Source: Paraconiothyrium sp. Pb-2020 (Eukaryota; Ascomycota; Dothideomycetes; Pleosporales; Didymosphaeriaceae). Taken from it: a stretch of DNA of 64,000 nucleotides. This document shows positions 44,906 through 56,196 of this stretch, in pieces. Numbering within the stretch: the stretch's first letter is position 1; every line of letters starts with the position of its first letter. The notes below the pieces were generated by a model. The model did not search any database and was not told where the DNA came from. It saw only the letters and a program-made list of their open reading frames with translations. The DNA lies in assembly GCA_022419385.1 (NCBI GenBank), contig JAJUBI010000008.1:1178001-1242000 (forward strand). Reading direction: 5' to 3'. Both the position numbers and the translations under genes were made by a program.

Positions 44906-47056
44906 ATCTGATATAAAGTTCCTGACTGTGTCTTCCTTATGCTCATGCTATGCAACCTGACGTCGTGGTCGATACACTTGTGGGCCAGACTACTCTCTTC
45001 CAATACCTATTTCACGGCGCACAACTAGCGTCCGCTTGTTGCCAAAGGATGCGGGAGCGTGATTGCGGGGAAATGGAGGATCGGACAATATCGGGAAGGA
45101 TAATGGTCGCTGGAACGTGAATGAGTTCCCGCGGCAGTGCTTCCCACGGGAAGGTTTACCGTGCCCAATTGTTGCCAAAAAACGTAGTGCAATGTGTTCC
45201 AAGGACGACCGTTAAAGTCGTTGTGCTTGTATGGGAGGCGCTTTAAGTGCGAATTGTAATCTTGCGGTGCGGAGAGCGAATCGTGCGGCAGGAGGTGCGA
45301 GGGAGCTCGTCGTTGCTATATCAGCGTCAATTCGGAGGTTGCGAGCAGAGGATGACTGTTGTACCTGACTCACCATACGTCGCTGTCGGGAGGGAGCAGT
45401 GACCACACCAGGTGTTTGTCGAACCCGCGGAAGCTGGTAAAACGCGTCGGAATCTCGACAGCTGTCTTCATGTGAATGCCTGCCGCTAGGATTGGGAGTT
45501 TTGCGGTGCGAACGCTCAATGACGTTGTTAACGACCCGCTAGATGATGATCGCGTGCTGCACTTTTGCGCACCGCGACGGGTTCGGGAGGGGCACGGGGG
45601 CTTTGTAGGGGCGTTGGAGTGGTTTAGGTGAGATGCGCGCGTTGTCGCAATTAGGAGGCCGCAAGATTGACGAGCTGATGCGGCAATGCGGACCTGGACA
45701 GTCCTGTTGGGCGCAGGGATCCCGCAAGAGCTGAGATAGCAGGGGCGCGGGCCAGATCGTGAACTTCCCTTGAGAGACAGCGCCCCTGGAACAACGGGCG
45801 ATGAGATTGGACTCGAACACCGCCAGCAGTTCAACATACACAGCCGACACGGAGGAGCCCACGCGGCGTGGGTTTGGGCAGCCATCACGCCCACACCGTC
45901 CCCATCGTCAATCGTCTAGCGATATCGAAGGCTGTTCTCGATGGCGGAGTAAGCCCACTACGGATGCGCCGTGAGTAGCGCGCGGCCGAGAGCCTCCCAC
46001 TGTCGACGAGCGGGTCCGACAACAACTCATCCCTCTGCCACAGCGCACAACGAACCCCAAGGCCCACACTCTCTCCCCGCATGCCAATATTCGGTTTCCC
46101 AACCATGTCGTGGCCGCCGTGCAACCTCCCACAACGGCAATGCTGGCCGCTCGACACACCTTGCAATTTACACCGCCCTGCAATGGTGGCAGCTCCAGAG
46201 CCAGCGGCAGGCCCATCCGTTCACAAGCTTCCGAATAATAGCTCGTTTTCCACTTTCAGCGCGGACGCTACGAAAATAACTCGGGTCGCAGCGAATCATC
46301 GCCCATGCATACTTGCTTTGCCTGCAATAACGCTCAATCCAATGTGCTCGTGAAAGGCGGCGTCGGCGTCGCGCTAATCCGCCACGTCCCCTTCATGCGT
46401 CAAGGGCGCGAGACGCCTCACCGGATGAGAGCGAGCATCTTCCACCAAACATGCATGGAGGGATAGGCTATAGCCATGTAGCCGGTCTCTTTTGCACACG
46501 AGCTGGTTACACCCTCCGCACCTTCAATTGCGCCTTCTTTGGATCCGGACATCGCATGTGCATTTCTCATCCGTGGACCTTAATCTCAAATATTCTGACC
46601 TGTGTCTCGACAAGGATTCCACTGACAGTCACATTTCAGCACTTCCAGATGCGTGCTTTAGCTTACACGTTACAATCACTTACACAGGACCTACAGCGTG
46701 CCTTCCACCCCTTCATTGCAAACCAAACCGGACGCAGACATCACGGTGCCAGTACTTCATGTTCGGGTCAAGGGTTGTAGACGGTCACGGATCTACGGCT
46801 ATAGATGTCAAGTGGTCTCGCGTTCCCCGCACATTGCCTTTCCTCGGACCAGCGCCCAGCAGCGTACTGACAAAGCTAAATTATTTGAAGCTATCACTGA
46901 CCTACCCATAACCGAAAGCAGTCCGAAAACCATTGTCCGAATGAACTCCTAACGCTGACATAATTGTCCTCAATAGCCATCAAATCAAAGCAACAACCCT
47001 CCCATAAACTACGGAACCCGAGTCGGACTCTCACAATCCCAGAAAATCTTGCAACT
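44906..47056. other. 2.2-kb intergenic region
   Basis: Upstream of the repeat protein and downstream of the 47057 gene. Several open frames (for example 45370-45894 minus and 45971-46279 plus) overlap on both strands and show no domain or splice support. No RNA or transposon seen. Confidence 0.5.
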
Positions 47057-47705
47057 TCAAAGCCCGAGAGATCGATCGTCGCTCAAGATCAGATGGGAAG
47101 CAACAGCTCCGCGACAATACTGAAGTTGTGGGGTCAGTCTCAGAGGCCTTGCAAGAAAATAGTACTCATACGGGAGAACAGCCCAATCACCTATTCCAGG
47201 CCCCGGCGACATAGGATGAATAGACCTCGAATCTGCCGTGAACACACTCTGTGCATCTTTGAAGATGATTCAGCGAGGTGAGTAGTCGTCAAGTTGATGG
47301 TAACGTACCGCTGCCTGGTTCATTCACCATACTGTCTGCCCTGTCACTGTAGTTCGACTCCGACCCAGCTCCACTAAACACAGGATGACCTGCATCCATA
47401 CCGGAATCGCTAGTTCTGGAACTGCTTCCATGGAAAGCCGACTGACCGGCAGTGAGATGCCCGTCGACATGTTCACCGAGCGTAGACTCGCTCTGGGAGC
47501 CAAACTCGTCGTCAGAAGCATCAGAGGCAATCAACGTTGAGGTCTCATCATCTTGCCGGTCATCACCATCGCTTCCTCGGCTATGGCCACTGGCACGCCC
47601 ACACCGGCATCCGCATACAGTCTGATTCAGATGCGGAGGCCTGCTTGGAGATGGATTGAACATGCCAGGATCAGGATAGTGCTGCTCTTCGTCGCGGTTG
47701 CACAT
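47057..47705 (-). CDS. Hypothetical acidic Ser-rich protein
   Basis: Two exons (47705-47309, 47256-47057; 52-bp intron) give 198 residues if the splice is right. The junction is in frame, reading GSG then DAQSVFTADSRS. Exon 1 is hydrophilic, rich in Ser, Asp and Gly, with CGCRCGRASG near residue 32. Exon 2 begins SIHPMSPGPGIGDWAVLPYE and ends in a less typical tail, so another intron may exist there. No recognised domain, signal peptide or membrane segment. Coding status is likely for exon 1, less sure for exon 2. Confidence 0.45.
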
Positions 47706-48568
47706 TGTGGATAGGTATCTCTACCTCATGTCAGTTGAGGTCTGCGAGCCCGCAACTACGGGAAGTAATCCAAAACATCTTCCCAACTGATTCCCAACCT
47801 CGAGTGGGCTCCGAACGAGACCTCGACAGCATGTGCGAACGACTCACAACACTTACCTTTGATGGGGCAGGAGCATACAGGCACACAGCTCCTAGCTTTG
47901 CGAAGCCAACACGAACTCTTCTTGGAAGTCGAGTTGCAAAAGTTGCGAGTTCAAGATGGGTTTTGGTGCAGCCAGAAGCCTTATTTTATGCTTCCAGTAC
48001 ACAGCCCTACGTCTCGCACGCAACATCACATCATAGCACAACGGTGCGTCAGGAGGGCCATGATCTCGTGGCAAAACCAGACACGTCGGTCGACTCATTT
48101 GAGTTTACGAGTTCTCTGCCAACCGCCTATACCCGGGACTTGGGCCGCAGCCTGGCATTCGCCCGACAACAATATCACCAGATGTCCTAGGATCAGCTCC
48201 GATGTTCGCTCAAATTGCTGTTGTGGATTCATGGTATTTACTTTTGCTCGCTGAACGGTACCGCATGTTTCCGCCTCCGAATGTAAGCGTGTAGGGCTGA
48301 TCGTTCACCGGTGTGGGGTTGATCTACAGGGCTGAGGTACGTCACTGTTGATGTCTGCCTAGCTTGCAGATCACCATTGCTTGGTATAACGACTTTCGCG
48401 GATCTCTCTACATCGACTCATATGTCTAGTCCAAACGTAGTCACCGCAGTTGAAACCCAGACCACCTCAGGTAGCCTGGGATGGGACTTGGAAATCACAG
48501 ACGGCAATGCAGATACGTCGGATCGACTGCATAGACTCTCGGTAGAATTTGCCTCTATCTAGAGCCTG
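47706..48568. other. Intergenic with one possible small ORF
   Basis: A plus-strand ATG frame at 48422-48562 (46 residues, SSPNVVTAVETQTTSGSLGW) could be a very small gene or exon. A longer plus-strand frame at 47820-48190 has no domain. Neither is supported further. Confidence 0.35.
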
Positions 48569-49303
48569 TTATAGCTCATCAAAAGCTCGTAACCTATGGT
48601 CATCCGCCAACCCAGCGGAAGCCTTTATGCTCGGTGACTCTATCCGTACGTCCAATGGGTCCTTTTTCGGCCTCATGATGGCCTCTTTCGCGATGTCCGG
48701 TATCGGTGCCTTGAGGATCTGTTCGCGCGATGCAAAGTCCAGAGCAGGCGTGTGTCCGGTATCCGGATGCACAGGTCTGAGCTGCTGGAACAGGCTCAAC
48801 AGCAGGAAAAGACTAAGGAGGGCGCCGATGATGCCCCAGAGGATGCGCACATGACCTATCGCTTGTTAGCAATGCCGTCTCCCAGTTGTGCGGGGGAAGT
48901 ATTCCATACGCGTGTTCCTGGCCTCCAACTCGGCCTCTAACTTCATCCTCTTATCCACCCTCGCTCTCGCCTCTTCCATCCTGCCGTTCAGTGCCTCAGC
49001 CTTCTCCTTTCCGGCTTTTATCCTCCGTTCTAATGCATCGACGTACTCTTGCTGGGTTTCGAAGTCATTAAACCCATCAAGCTGCCCTTGTACGTCTTCC
49101 ACCAGCTCCTTCGTGTCGCTTTCAAAGTTGTGATGCAGCTCGTTGGTCAAGTTGGACAGCTCTTGCAGACTGCCGATAGTCTGGCGACACGTAGCTATGC
49201 GCTCGAGAAGCGAGTAGTATGTGTCGTCGAGGCGGCGCGACGTCTTCAGCGACTTGTCGGAGAGGTTTTGTAGGGAGGTGCGAAGGGTGCTGGACGAAGC
49301 CAT
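48569..49303 (-). CDS. Coiled-coil tail-anchored protein, unknown function
   Basis: Two exons (49303-48910, 48855-48569; 54-bp intron) give 226 residues. Residues about 10-130 form a heptad-rich coiled coil (DDTYYSLLERIATCRQTIGS, VDALERRIKAGKEKAEALNG). After the junction (ARNTRHVRILWGIIGALL) a single hydrophobic helix, WGIIGALLSLFLLLSLFQQL, is followed by about 70 residues with PDIAKEAIMRPKKDPLDVR. The topology suggests anchoring of a cytoplasmic coiled coil to an internal membrane, but the C-terminal tail is longer than in classic tail-anchored proteins. I do not recognise the family. Confidence 0.7.
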
Positions 49304-49552
49304 GTTAATCTACCAACAGAATCGTAAAAGGACATGAAATGAGGGGAGACGTACTCTGCCCGCACCACTACCCTCGACTGTTCGCGCACCAAGTCCTCCG
49401 GCCGGCCCGGCCGGCGTAGCGGGGTACATCTAGCCCTCCATCAGTGTGGCCTGCTTAGATGCGCGCTGTCTGCAACCGCAACGCTCGCCCTCCTGCTGTC
49501 TGCCGGACTGCTTGTTATGCTCTCCTTAGCCTGCTTCAGGAGGTCCCCAAAA

Positions 49553-49735
49553 CTAGTACGGCTCCTTGGGGAACGCGGACTGTACGATCTCCTTGGCATG
49601 GTGTCGCGACGAACGGTGGTGGTGGTGATGGCGATGCAAGTGGTGTTTCTTCTTTGATTCGCGTTCTGCAGGAGCTGCTTCGAAGCTTAGACGGTTAGCC
49701 GCGTACTGCAGGACGGAAGGGCGGGAAGGGTCCAT
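49553..49735 (-). CDS. Small histidine-rich protein
   Basis: ATG at 49735 opens a 60-residue frame: DPSRPSVLQYAANRLSFEAA, a Lys/His/Arg-rich block (KKKHHLHRHHHHHRSSRHH) and KEIVQSAFPKEPY, stop at 49553. The open frame continues upstream to about 49870 without an ATG, reading SLYPKGLARSPSDVPQ, so it may be the last exon of a longer protein. The His block could bind metal or be simple low complexity. Function unknown. Confidence 0.35.
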   Translation of the reverse strand: MDPSRPSVLQYAANRLSFEAAPAERESKKKHHLHRHHHHHRSSRHHAKEIVQSAFPKEPY

Positions 49736-50398
49736 GACATGGTGGGTTTGGGTTGGTGAAGGTACGGGGTGGAAGCTAAGGCGCGGAGATCCGCGCGTCT
49801 GCGGCACGTCACTTGGAGATCGCGCTAAGCCTTTTGGGTAGAGCGATCCTTCATCAAACACCAACCATGAGAGGAGGATGTAAGATCAGGCGCTTAAGAC
49901 CATCCCGTCTCAGAACTTTATATCAGCGCTGACAATAGAAATTAGGAAGCACAGCCGTAGTGTTGTAGTCAATTAAAAAGTATGACGCGAGTTTTAGATC
50001 ATGTCAAGAACCTGACATGCAACAGGGTATAATTGCCCTTGAGATTGTTGAAAGTAGCATTTTCGTGAGCTGCCGTAGGTGCTAAACCAAGCCATGCGGT
50101 TCCTAAGTTGCCCATTGTATGCTCCCAATATTCTCGACACATGAGCTCGTGTCTGTATAGTCACAAATGTCCACTTCTAATTACCGATAAGTGACCAGTC
50201 ATCCCTATGGTTATATCGCTCGTCACCGTTGTTGCGTAACCATTTTGAAGTTATAGTCGTGAAAACTGCTGCCAAGCGTACTCGCCGTGGGGTATCGTCG
50301 TATATGCGTGCATAGAGCCAAGATATGCGGCCAAGAACAAGGTCCGAGTCCTTCTCCAGATCCGTAGTCCAACAGACTCTACTAGTCGTAAGGCATGC
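49736..50398. other. Intergenic
   Basis: AT-richer sequence between the His-rich ORF and the 3' end of CGR1. A GC palindromic block (GGCCGGCCCGGCCGG) lies just to the left, near 49400. Nothing else supported. Confidence 0.45.
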
Positions 50399-50817
50399 TC
50401 ATGACGCGAGCAGCTTGTTCCTCTTTTCCCTCCTCCTCAAGCGCTCGACGCGCTTCTTGTGCATCTTCTCCTCCATCTTCTGGAAGCGCTCTCGCTCCTC
50501 CTTCGCAGCTCGCTTGGTCCGAATTGCCTCAATCCGTCGTTGTCGCTCTGCTTCCTTCTCGTCCTTCATTTCCTTCTCTTTGGCTTTGGTGGCGGCAAGC
50601 GCCTTCCGCTCTGCAGTACGCTTCTCGAACGAGGACTGGTTTGCCCGGGGCCGGAACGCTCTCTTGTTGTCATGCCACTGTTTACCTGTGCGACACTGTG
50701 GTTAGTTGGTGCTGCGTCGTATGACAGGCCACATGAGGACGTACCATTCTTCTTCATTCCTTTTACAGAGATCACCTCCGCGACGGGCTCCACTTGCGTT
50801 TGAACGGCTGTCGACAT
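50399..50817 (-). CDS. CGR1: rRNA-processing protein CGR1
   Basis: Two exons (50817-50745, 50685-50399; 59-bp intron) give 119 residues, the family length. The N-terminal segment reaches VKGMKKNGKQWHDNKRAFRP, the CGR1 signature, with the intron placed exactly at N-G-K. The rest is one long charged helix (KEKEMKDEKEAERQRRIEAI, MHKKRVERLKRREKRNKLLA). CGR1 acts in the nucleolus in 60S ribosome biogenesis (ITS2 processing) and is essential for normal growth in several fungi. It is divergent from the ornithine carrier gene. Confidence 0.93.
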
Positions 50818-51428
50818 TTTCGTGAAGGACGCTGGGACCCGCAACGCAATGCAGCGAGATGGTGTGGGTGCGGCGCAGTTCCTTGGTGGTAAGAAGAAAA
50901 AAGAAGGGCCGAGGAGCTACCGATATCGATAGCGGCGCAGAGGATGGGGCTTGGCAGGGACGACAGGTTGGTATCCCACCATCAGATCTGATAAGATTAT
51001 GAGTTGGGCGATTTGCGGTCTGAATCATCAGGCTCTGAACGCCAACTGCGCGCGCACAGATTCAACTTTCGCACAACATATTCACGATTGTACGAATCTC
51101 CATTTAGTATAACAGGTTTTCCCGGCTGCAGAATTTTCATGCAGCTTTTGGCGCCGATCTCGTCGTTTGTCCTTCTACCACGCCCCCCGCCGTGACACCT
51201 CTTTACGGCCCGGAGCGACGCGCAGTCGCTTCTCCCTGTCCTACGTCGTACCCAATCTTAACCGCAACCGCCCGTAGTCCTGCATAAACACTCGCCATGG
51301 GATTCACCATTGAGTTGTAACGACCGTTGTGCCCTCTCCTCACCGCCTCCTACGGACCTTGCCCCACGCAGCTCTTACGAGTACCTCACAGTACACACCC
51401 TCTTTGACAGGCAAGCAACTTCAGGACT
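50818..51428. other. Divergent promoter region, CGR1 / ornithine carrier
   Basis: 611 bp between the two coding starts. Holds the upstream ATG at 51297 described separately. No TATA box recognised. Confidence 0.45.
51297..51320 (+). promoter_or_regulatory. Upstream ATG: 7-codon uORF or alternative first exon of the carrier gene
   Basis: An ATG in a strong context (GCCATGG) opens MGFTIEL followed by TAA. The same ATG can also be the true start: splicing from TT|GTAACG (51317) to CTTCAG|G (51424) removes 108 bp and joins MGFTIEL in frame to T-M-E-L-Q of the carrier. Unspliced RNA would carry an upstream ORF in its place. Confidence 0.45.
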
Positions 51429-52509
51429 ATGGAGCTCCAAGAGACTCCAGGAATGGTTGGGGAGAGTGGAAGTAAATTGTCTACGTCATACATGGTACAA
51501 GAGGAAACATTCGCGGCATTAGACCACACACAAGGAACAGAAGCCCTGAAGGACGTTGTCTGCGGATCAGTAGCCGGTATTGTAGGCAAGTACATCGAGT
51601 ACCCATTCGACACCATCAAAGTCCGTCTGCAATCACAGCCGAACAATCTACCTCTGAAGTATACTGGACCGATTGATTGCTTCAAGAAGGCATTGAAGCA
51701 AGATGGCTTCATTGGCATCTACAGAGGCATAAGCGCTCCTTTGGTAGGAGCAGCAGTAGAGACCAGCTGTCTCTTCTTCAGCGTCAGTATACTACGTTCC
51801 TCACAATACAAACACTAGCTGACGTACCGAACAGTATCGTCTAGCTGGAGATGCTCTCAGAACTTCTGGATTTTATCCGGAGCTCAAAGGCCACCCCGAA
51901 AAGGATTTGCCGTATTTTGGAATGCTCTACTGTGGTATGGCCCCCGGCGCAATCACGTCGGTTTTCCTCACGCCAATTGAGTTGGTCAAATGCAAGATGC
52001 AAGTCCCCCTCGAAACACCTAACGCCACAATCGCAAGGCCTGGCATCTTGAGCGTAATCGCTTCCATCTACCGCCACCAAGGACTTGTGGGATACTGGCA
52101 CGGTCAATTCGGTACCCTCATCCGCGAAACAGGCGGTGGTGCAGCATGGTTCGGCGGATATGAAGGCACGAAGATGCTATTCAAAAAAGCGTCCGCTTTA
52201 TCTGATGACGATATGCCCATCTGGCAGCGTATGGCATCCGGCTCAGTGGCTGGGATGCTGTACAACTTCGCGTTCTACCCTGCGGATACTGTCAAGTCGA
52301 GGATGCAGACTGAGGACGTTAAACAATTGACCGGGCAGAAGTCGACGTTCAGCGCCGTATGCAAGGCACACTGGCAGCAGCATGGCTTGAAAGGGATGTA
52401 TCGCGGCTGCGGCATCACGGTTGCCAGATCGATTCCCAGCTCTGCATTCATCTTCACAGTGTACGAGGAGCTGAAGAAGAGGTGGCCTGGATCGGGATAC
52501 GATCTATGA
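51429..52509 (+). CDS. Mitochondrial ornithine/basic amino-acid carrier (ORT1-like)
   Basis: Two exons (51429-51782, 51835-52509; 52-bp intron) give 342 residues. Three mitochondrial carrier repeats are visible, each with a P-x-[DE]-x-x-[KR] signature: YPFDTIKVRLQSQP, TPIELVKCKMQVPL and YPADTVKSRMQTED. The context GSVAGIVGKYIEYPFDTIKV and FGGYEGTKMLFKK matches the ORT1/ARG11 group, which exchanges ornithine for protons or arginine between matrix and cytosol. This links arginine synthesis and catabolism. Inner-membrane protein. The start is uncertain: 51429 is the first ATG of the open exon, but 51297 with a 108-bp intron would add eight residues in frame. Confidence 0.88.
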
Positions 52510-53203
52510 ATATGTTCTGGATATCTAAAACATCCTGCGTTACGCACACCTTGTCTTGGCTACCCACGAGTTGCGCCAGATGTTTCCACGTTTTCTTGTT
52601 TTCATTTAGGAGGCATTTGCATTGCGGGCGTTCTTTATAGGGAACGTAACAGCACATAGTTGAGCGTATTATTGAAGATACCATCGTACAAAGAGTCATT
52701 TCGCGAAAGAGGGCAAACCACTCTTCAGTTATCGTAACTGCACTTGAACGATTCTACAGACATAGTCCCTGAGCATAGGAACGTTTCCCGAGCAAGGGTA
52801 TTTTTGCCTCGAGTTTTTAAAAATGTGCGATGGGTGACTTTCGTTCCTGACATGTGTGAATGCCCAGGTCAGCCACCTTCACATGTTTGCTAACCCCAGT
52901 CTGTGGCTAGGGCGGGAGGATTGATTGTGTGGGGAAATCTGAGCCGGCCATGCGTCACTTTGGCCGAGGCTCAACTGGACCGCGACCACGACCAGCTTGT
53001 CGCGAACCGAACACAACTCCATGTAGCGCAGGAGCCGCACGCTTCTCTTTATTCACGGCTTAGCTCAATGCTTGCTATTCCGATCTTATCGCCCTTTCAC
53101 ACCCTTGTTCCGTACTTCACAGAGCTGAGGTAGCTCCACAACGTCGCCGCGATACGCCGAGGCTCATTGAAAGCTAGCTCCCGAGTCGAGAGAGTTCGCA
53201 GCA
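52510..53203. other. Intergenic
   Basis: 694 bp between two plus-strand genes; no supported ORF, RNA or repeat. Confidence 0.5.
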
Positions 53204-54108
53204 ATGGACAGGTTACAGGTCCTTGAGGTATAGGAGGATCAGGCGTGAGGTTCGCGCAGTACAAGGCTAACTGTGAAGCAGAAAGCGATCGAAAAGGTCA
53301 TTTTAGATCCCCAGTACCACGACGTCCTCGCGCTCGTGAAAGGCATACGGAATGGCATCGTCTATGGGACAAAAGTGCGGTTTCCGCACGCGCTGGTGTA
53401 CGCTCTAGTTGTCTTCCGTATATATACACCTTATAAAGCTAACATACCCCTAGCATGATCTTCCTCTTCCGGTCCGGCTCGTACGTCCCCCCATGCGCAT
53501 CCAAAACTTCCACCGGCAACTTCTAACATCACCCAGATTACGCTCAAAATGCTGGCTCGTCTTCAAAGCCACGCGCCAACACGCACGCAACCTCGGCCTC
53601 TTTGCCCTTGTCTACAAAGGCGCCATGCTCCTCCTACGACACACTGCCCCCGATGGCAAAGAGCGACACTATGACTCGTTCCTCGCGGGTCTTCTTGGTG
53701 GGTACACCGTCTTCGGCCGCACAATCCACAACTCCGTCTCCCAGCAGATCGTTATATACGTATTTGCCCGTGTGGCGTTGGCACTGGCAAAACTCGCTGT
53801 ACAGCCCAAGCATGTGGGAGATGTGAAGGGCGGCGGGGGAGGATGGGGATTACTGGATGAGAGGAGTGGGCTGAGGAAAGAGCTGGTGAAGAATGGCTGG
53901 GTTGGGTTTGCGAGTTTGAGCTGGGCGATGGTGATGTATGTTTGGAGGTGGCATCCTGAGGCTGTGCAGCCGAGCTTGAGGAGTAGTATGAACTACATGT
54001 GGGTGCCTTTCTCCTTGTCCTGGAGTATCGGGATACTAACGATATCACAGTTACGGCCAATCCGACGAATGGGATTCGCTGCGGACGTTCATCTGGCATA
54101 ACAAATAA
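53204..54108 (+). CDS. Peroxisomal membrane protein 4 (PXMP4/PMP24)
   Basis: Five exons (53204-53227, 53282-53397, 53454-53480, 53537-53998, 54051-54108) give 228 residues. Signatures are ILDPQYHDVLALVKGIRNGI, the stretch KVRFPHALVMIFLFRSG (built from two exons, one only 27 nt), KATRQHARNLGLFALVYKGA, GGYTVFGRTIHNSVSQQI and the C-terminal DEWDSLRTFIWHNK. These match the Tim17-fold PXMP4 family of the peroxisomal membrane, whose function is not settled. The introns are 52-56 bp, and the last has a textbook branch site (ACTAAC). Confidence 0.9.
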
Positions 54109-54353
54109 CGCGAAAACCATAACCACGACGGATAGAGGGGCGCTAGAGAGTAGGAGGCTAACGATCTGCTGTTTTTTATACGTTCGGTGCTTGTATGACT
54201 TCTTCGCGTTTTACACAACAAGTTATCTGGGGGACTTTGTAACATTGCCTGAGATGTGTTGAAAACCACACTACAGCTAAGCATATTAGAGAATAGATAT
54301 GTCAAACATCATTCCGGTCATCAGATATCGGATTGGGTACTCGGTCACCCTTC

Positions 54354-55133
54354 TCATCCTTTCCTTACAGCCGGTAACTCATGCGCTGCATTCGCATTGT
54401 ACCCACCCAACTCACTCACTCCATAAGCTGGCGCGGGCTGTGGAGCAGCCTGCGGATGATACGGTACCGCCTGTCCTGTCTGTGCTACTTCAGGGGCATT
54501 GGAATACTCGTATTTCGGGAGTACGGATGAGCTCTGTGCGGGCGCCGCCTCTTGCGCTGCGTCTTGCGCTGAACGTGGGTGCCGCCGCTTGATGTAAAAG
54601 ATCGTGACACCAGCGACAGCCAGGATGGCCAGGCCACCGACGACGCCGCCGACGATGGCGCCGATAGGTGTCTTTGATCCGCCGCCGCCGGCGTGGTTGC
54701 TTGTATCGGTGGAGGATGTTTGGCCTGTCGCCGCAGGCCCCGAGGACGATGCTGTTGATTGCGCTGGAGAGCCAGTTCCTCCTGTCGTTGTAGCGGTCGA
54801 TTCTGCAGAACTCGCAGCAGATAGTACCACTGTCGCCGTTGCTGTCGCGCTCGCCGCCGGCAGACTAATATCCACGCCGTACTCCTTGCAGAACGGAACT
54901 ACCGCAGCGCGTACTTTTGCCACGTCTGACGCCGAGCACGCCGCCTTTATACAAGGCGTTACGGTATCCCACAATTCGTCGATGTGCTCGCACTGGCAAG
55001 CGTAGTCTGCGAGGGCGCAGCCGGTGTTGCTGTAGCCCGTTATGATGCAGTTCAGGGCGCAGGAGGGGACATCTGAGATCTGTGCATTGACCAACAACGC
55101 GAGAGCGAAGGTTGTGAGGAAGGACTTCCGCAT
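54354..55133 (-). CDS. CFEM-domain membrane protein
   Basis: Single exon, 259 residues. Signal peptide (residues 1-17), then a CFEM domain with eight cysteines: CALNC, GCALADYACQC, PCIKAAC and FC. The Asp of CALADYAC is the residue that coordinates haem iron in haem-binding CFEM proteins. A Ser/Thr/Gly-rich stalk (likely O-glycosylated) leads to one membrane helix, IGAIVGGVVGGLAILAVAGV, a basic stop (KRRHPR) and a Pro/Ala/Tyr-rich cytoplasmic tail. Cell-surface CFEM proteins act in iron/haem uptake, adhesion or host interaction. This one is a type I membrane form rather than GPI-anchored. The 245 bp to the left (54109-54353) hold nothing. Confidence 0.9.
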   Translation of the reverse strand: MRKSFLTTFALALLVNAQISDVPSCALNCIITGYSNTGCALADYACQCEHIDELWDTVTPCIKAACSASDVAKVRAAVVPFCKEYGVDISLPAASATATATVVLSAASSAESTATTTGGTGSPAQSTASSSGPAATGQTSSTDTSNHAGGGGSKTPIGAIVGGVVGGLAILAVAGVTIFYIKRRHPRSAQDAAQEAAPAQSSSVLPKYEYSNAPEVAQTGQAVPYHPQAAPQPAPAYGVSELGGYNANAAHELPAVRKG

Positions 55134-56196
55134 GATGATTGTTCACGTCCGGTTGCAGTGCGTGATTAACAAGTTGAACGCTCAGGAGGGGCCTGAAGGA
55201 TTGGACATTCAGATGTGCGTCTGACCTTCAATTTGGCCAAAGCGCTGCTTGCAGCGCATTGAAGCCATCCATGGGTATGGCGTTCAGAGAGGAAAAAATA
55301 GGCGAAGATACGAGATGCTTTAATGGATTAAGCGAGGAGGCTGGCGCTTGCTTCAGCTGTGAAGATATCTGCCTGTTGCGGAGCTCCTTAACGCATTCTG
55401 CTAATCCAAACAGCTACATCGAAAGAGATATCACGGTCGGGTCGACAGGAATGTTAAATTCCAAGGAACGAGGTAATGGGCTGTCAAATGATGAATACGA
55501 GGAGGGCCGAGAGCTCGCGATACGAATGTGGGGTCTAGGACTTGGAAGCGACAGGGTTTCTCCTGAGTGACTAAGGCTATGATGGCGCTAATGACCTTCC
55601 ATTGTATTGCTGTGTCCAAAATGGATATTGTCGAAGAGCTGGGAGTCTGAGTACCATGGGGTGTCGCTTGCCTTGGAAGTGTAACATCACTCTAGTCGAC
55701 CGCGCCATGCCTATGTAACACCGGCTCAAAACGTGCTAACTAAGCTTTCATAATATGCTTCCGACTTTCTGCAAGATACACCTAGTATTATGACCCGTGA
55801 AGATCGACACCTACAGTGTCTCGTCAAGCATTATAGTACCTTTTGGTGCCCTGGATTGGCAGAGTAGTATTCATCAGACTCTCGAGCTCCTATAGTATTG
55901 CAAACTCGGGAAAGATTAATCATATACGGGCTAAACGAAAACCCAAATCCTTTCGGCCAGAACCTACCCTTCCTGTAAGCATGAGCATCGGTGATACAGC
56001 ATTGATCCACATTCTCAGAGACGTGTTGTAGCTCGAGTTACCCTAAATGGAACAATTTAAAATCCAATCTGTATGCTTCCACTAATACTCGACTCTCAAG
56101 TTTCTTTGACAACACATGATCACAGTGGTTGACCAAAATCGAGTTGGTCTTGGTAGGCTATTTTTTCACATTCAAGGCACCACTCAATAATCTCGA
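55134..56196. other. Intergenic
   Basis: About 1.1 kb, AT-richer than average. A plus-strand frame at 55259-55570 lacks domain or promoter support. Confidence 0.45.

Noticed and set aside
45370..46279. Several 90-175-residue frames on both strands
   Set aside because: Overlapping, low-information, no motifs; typical of GC-rich intergenic DNA.
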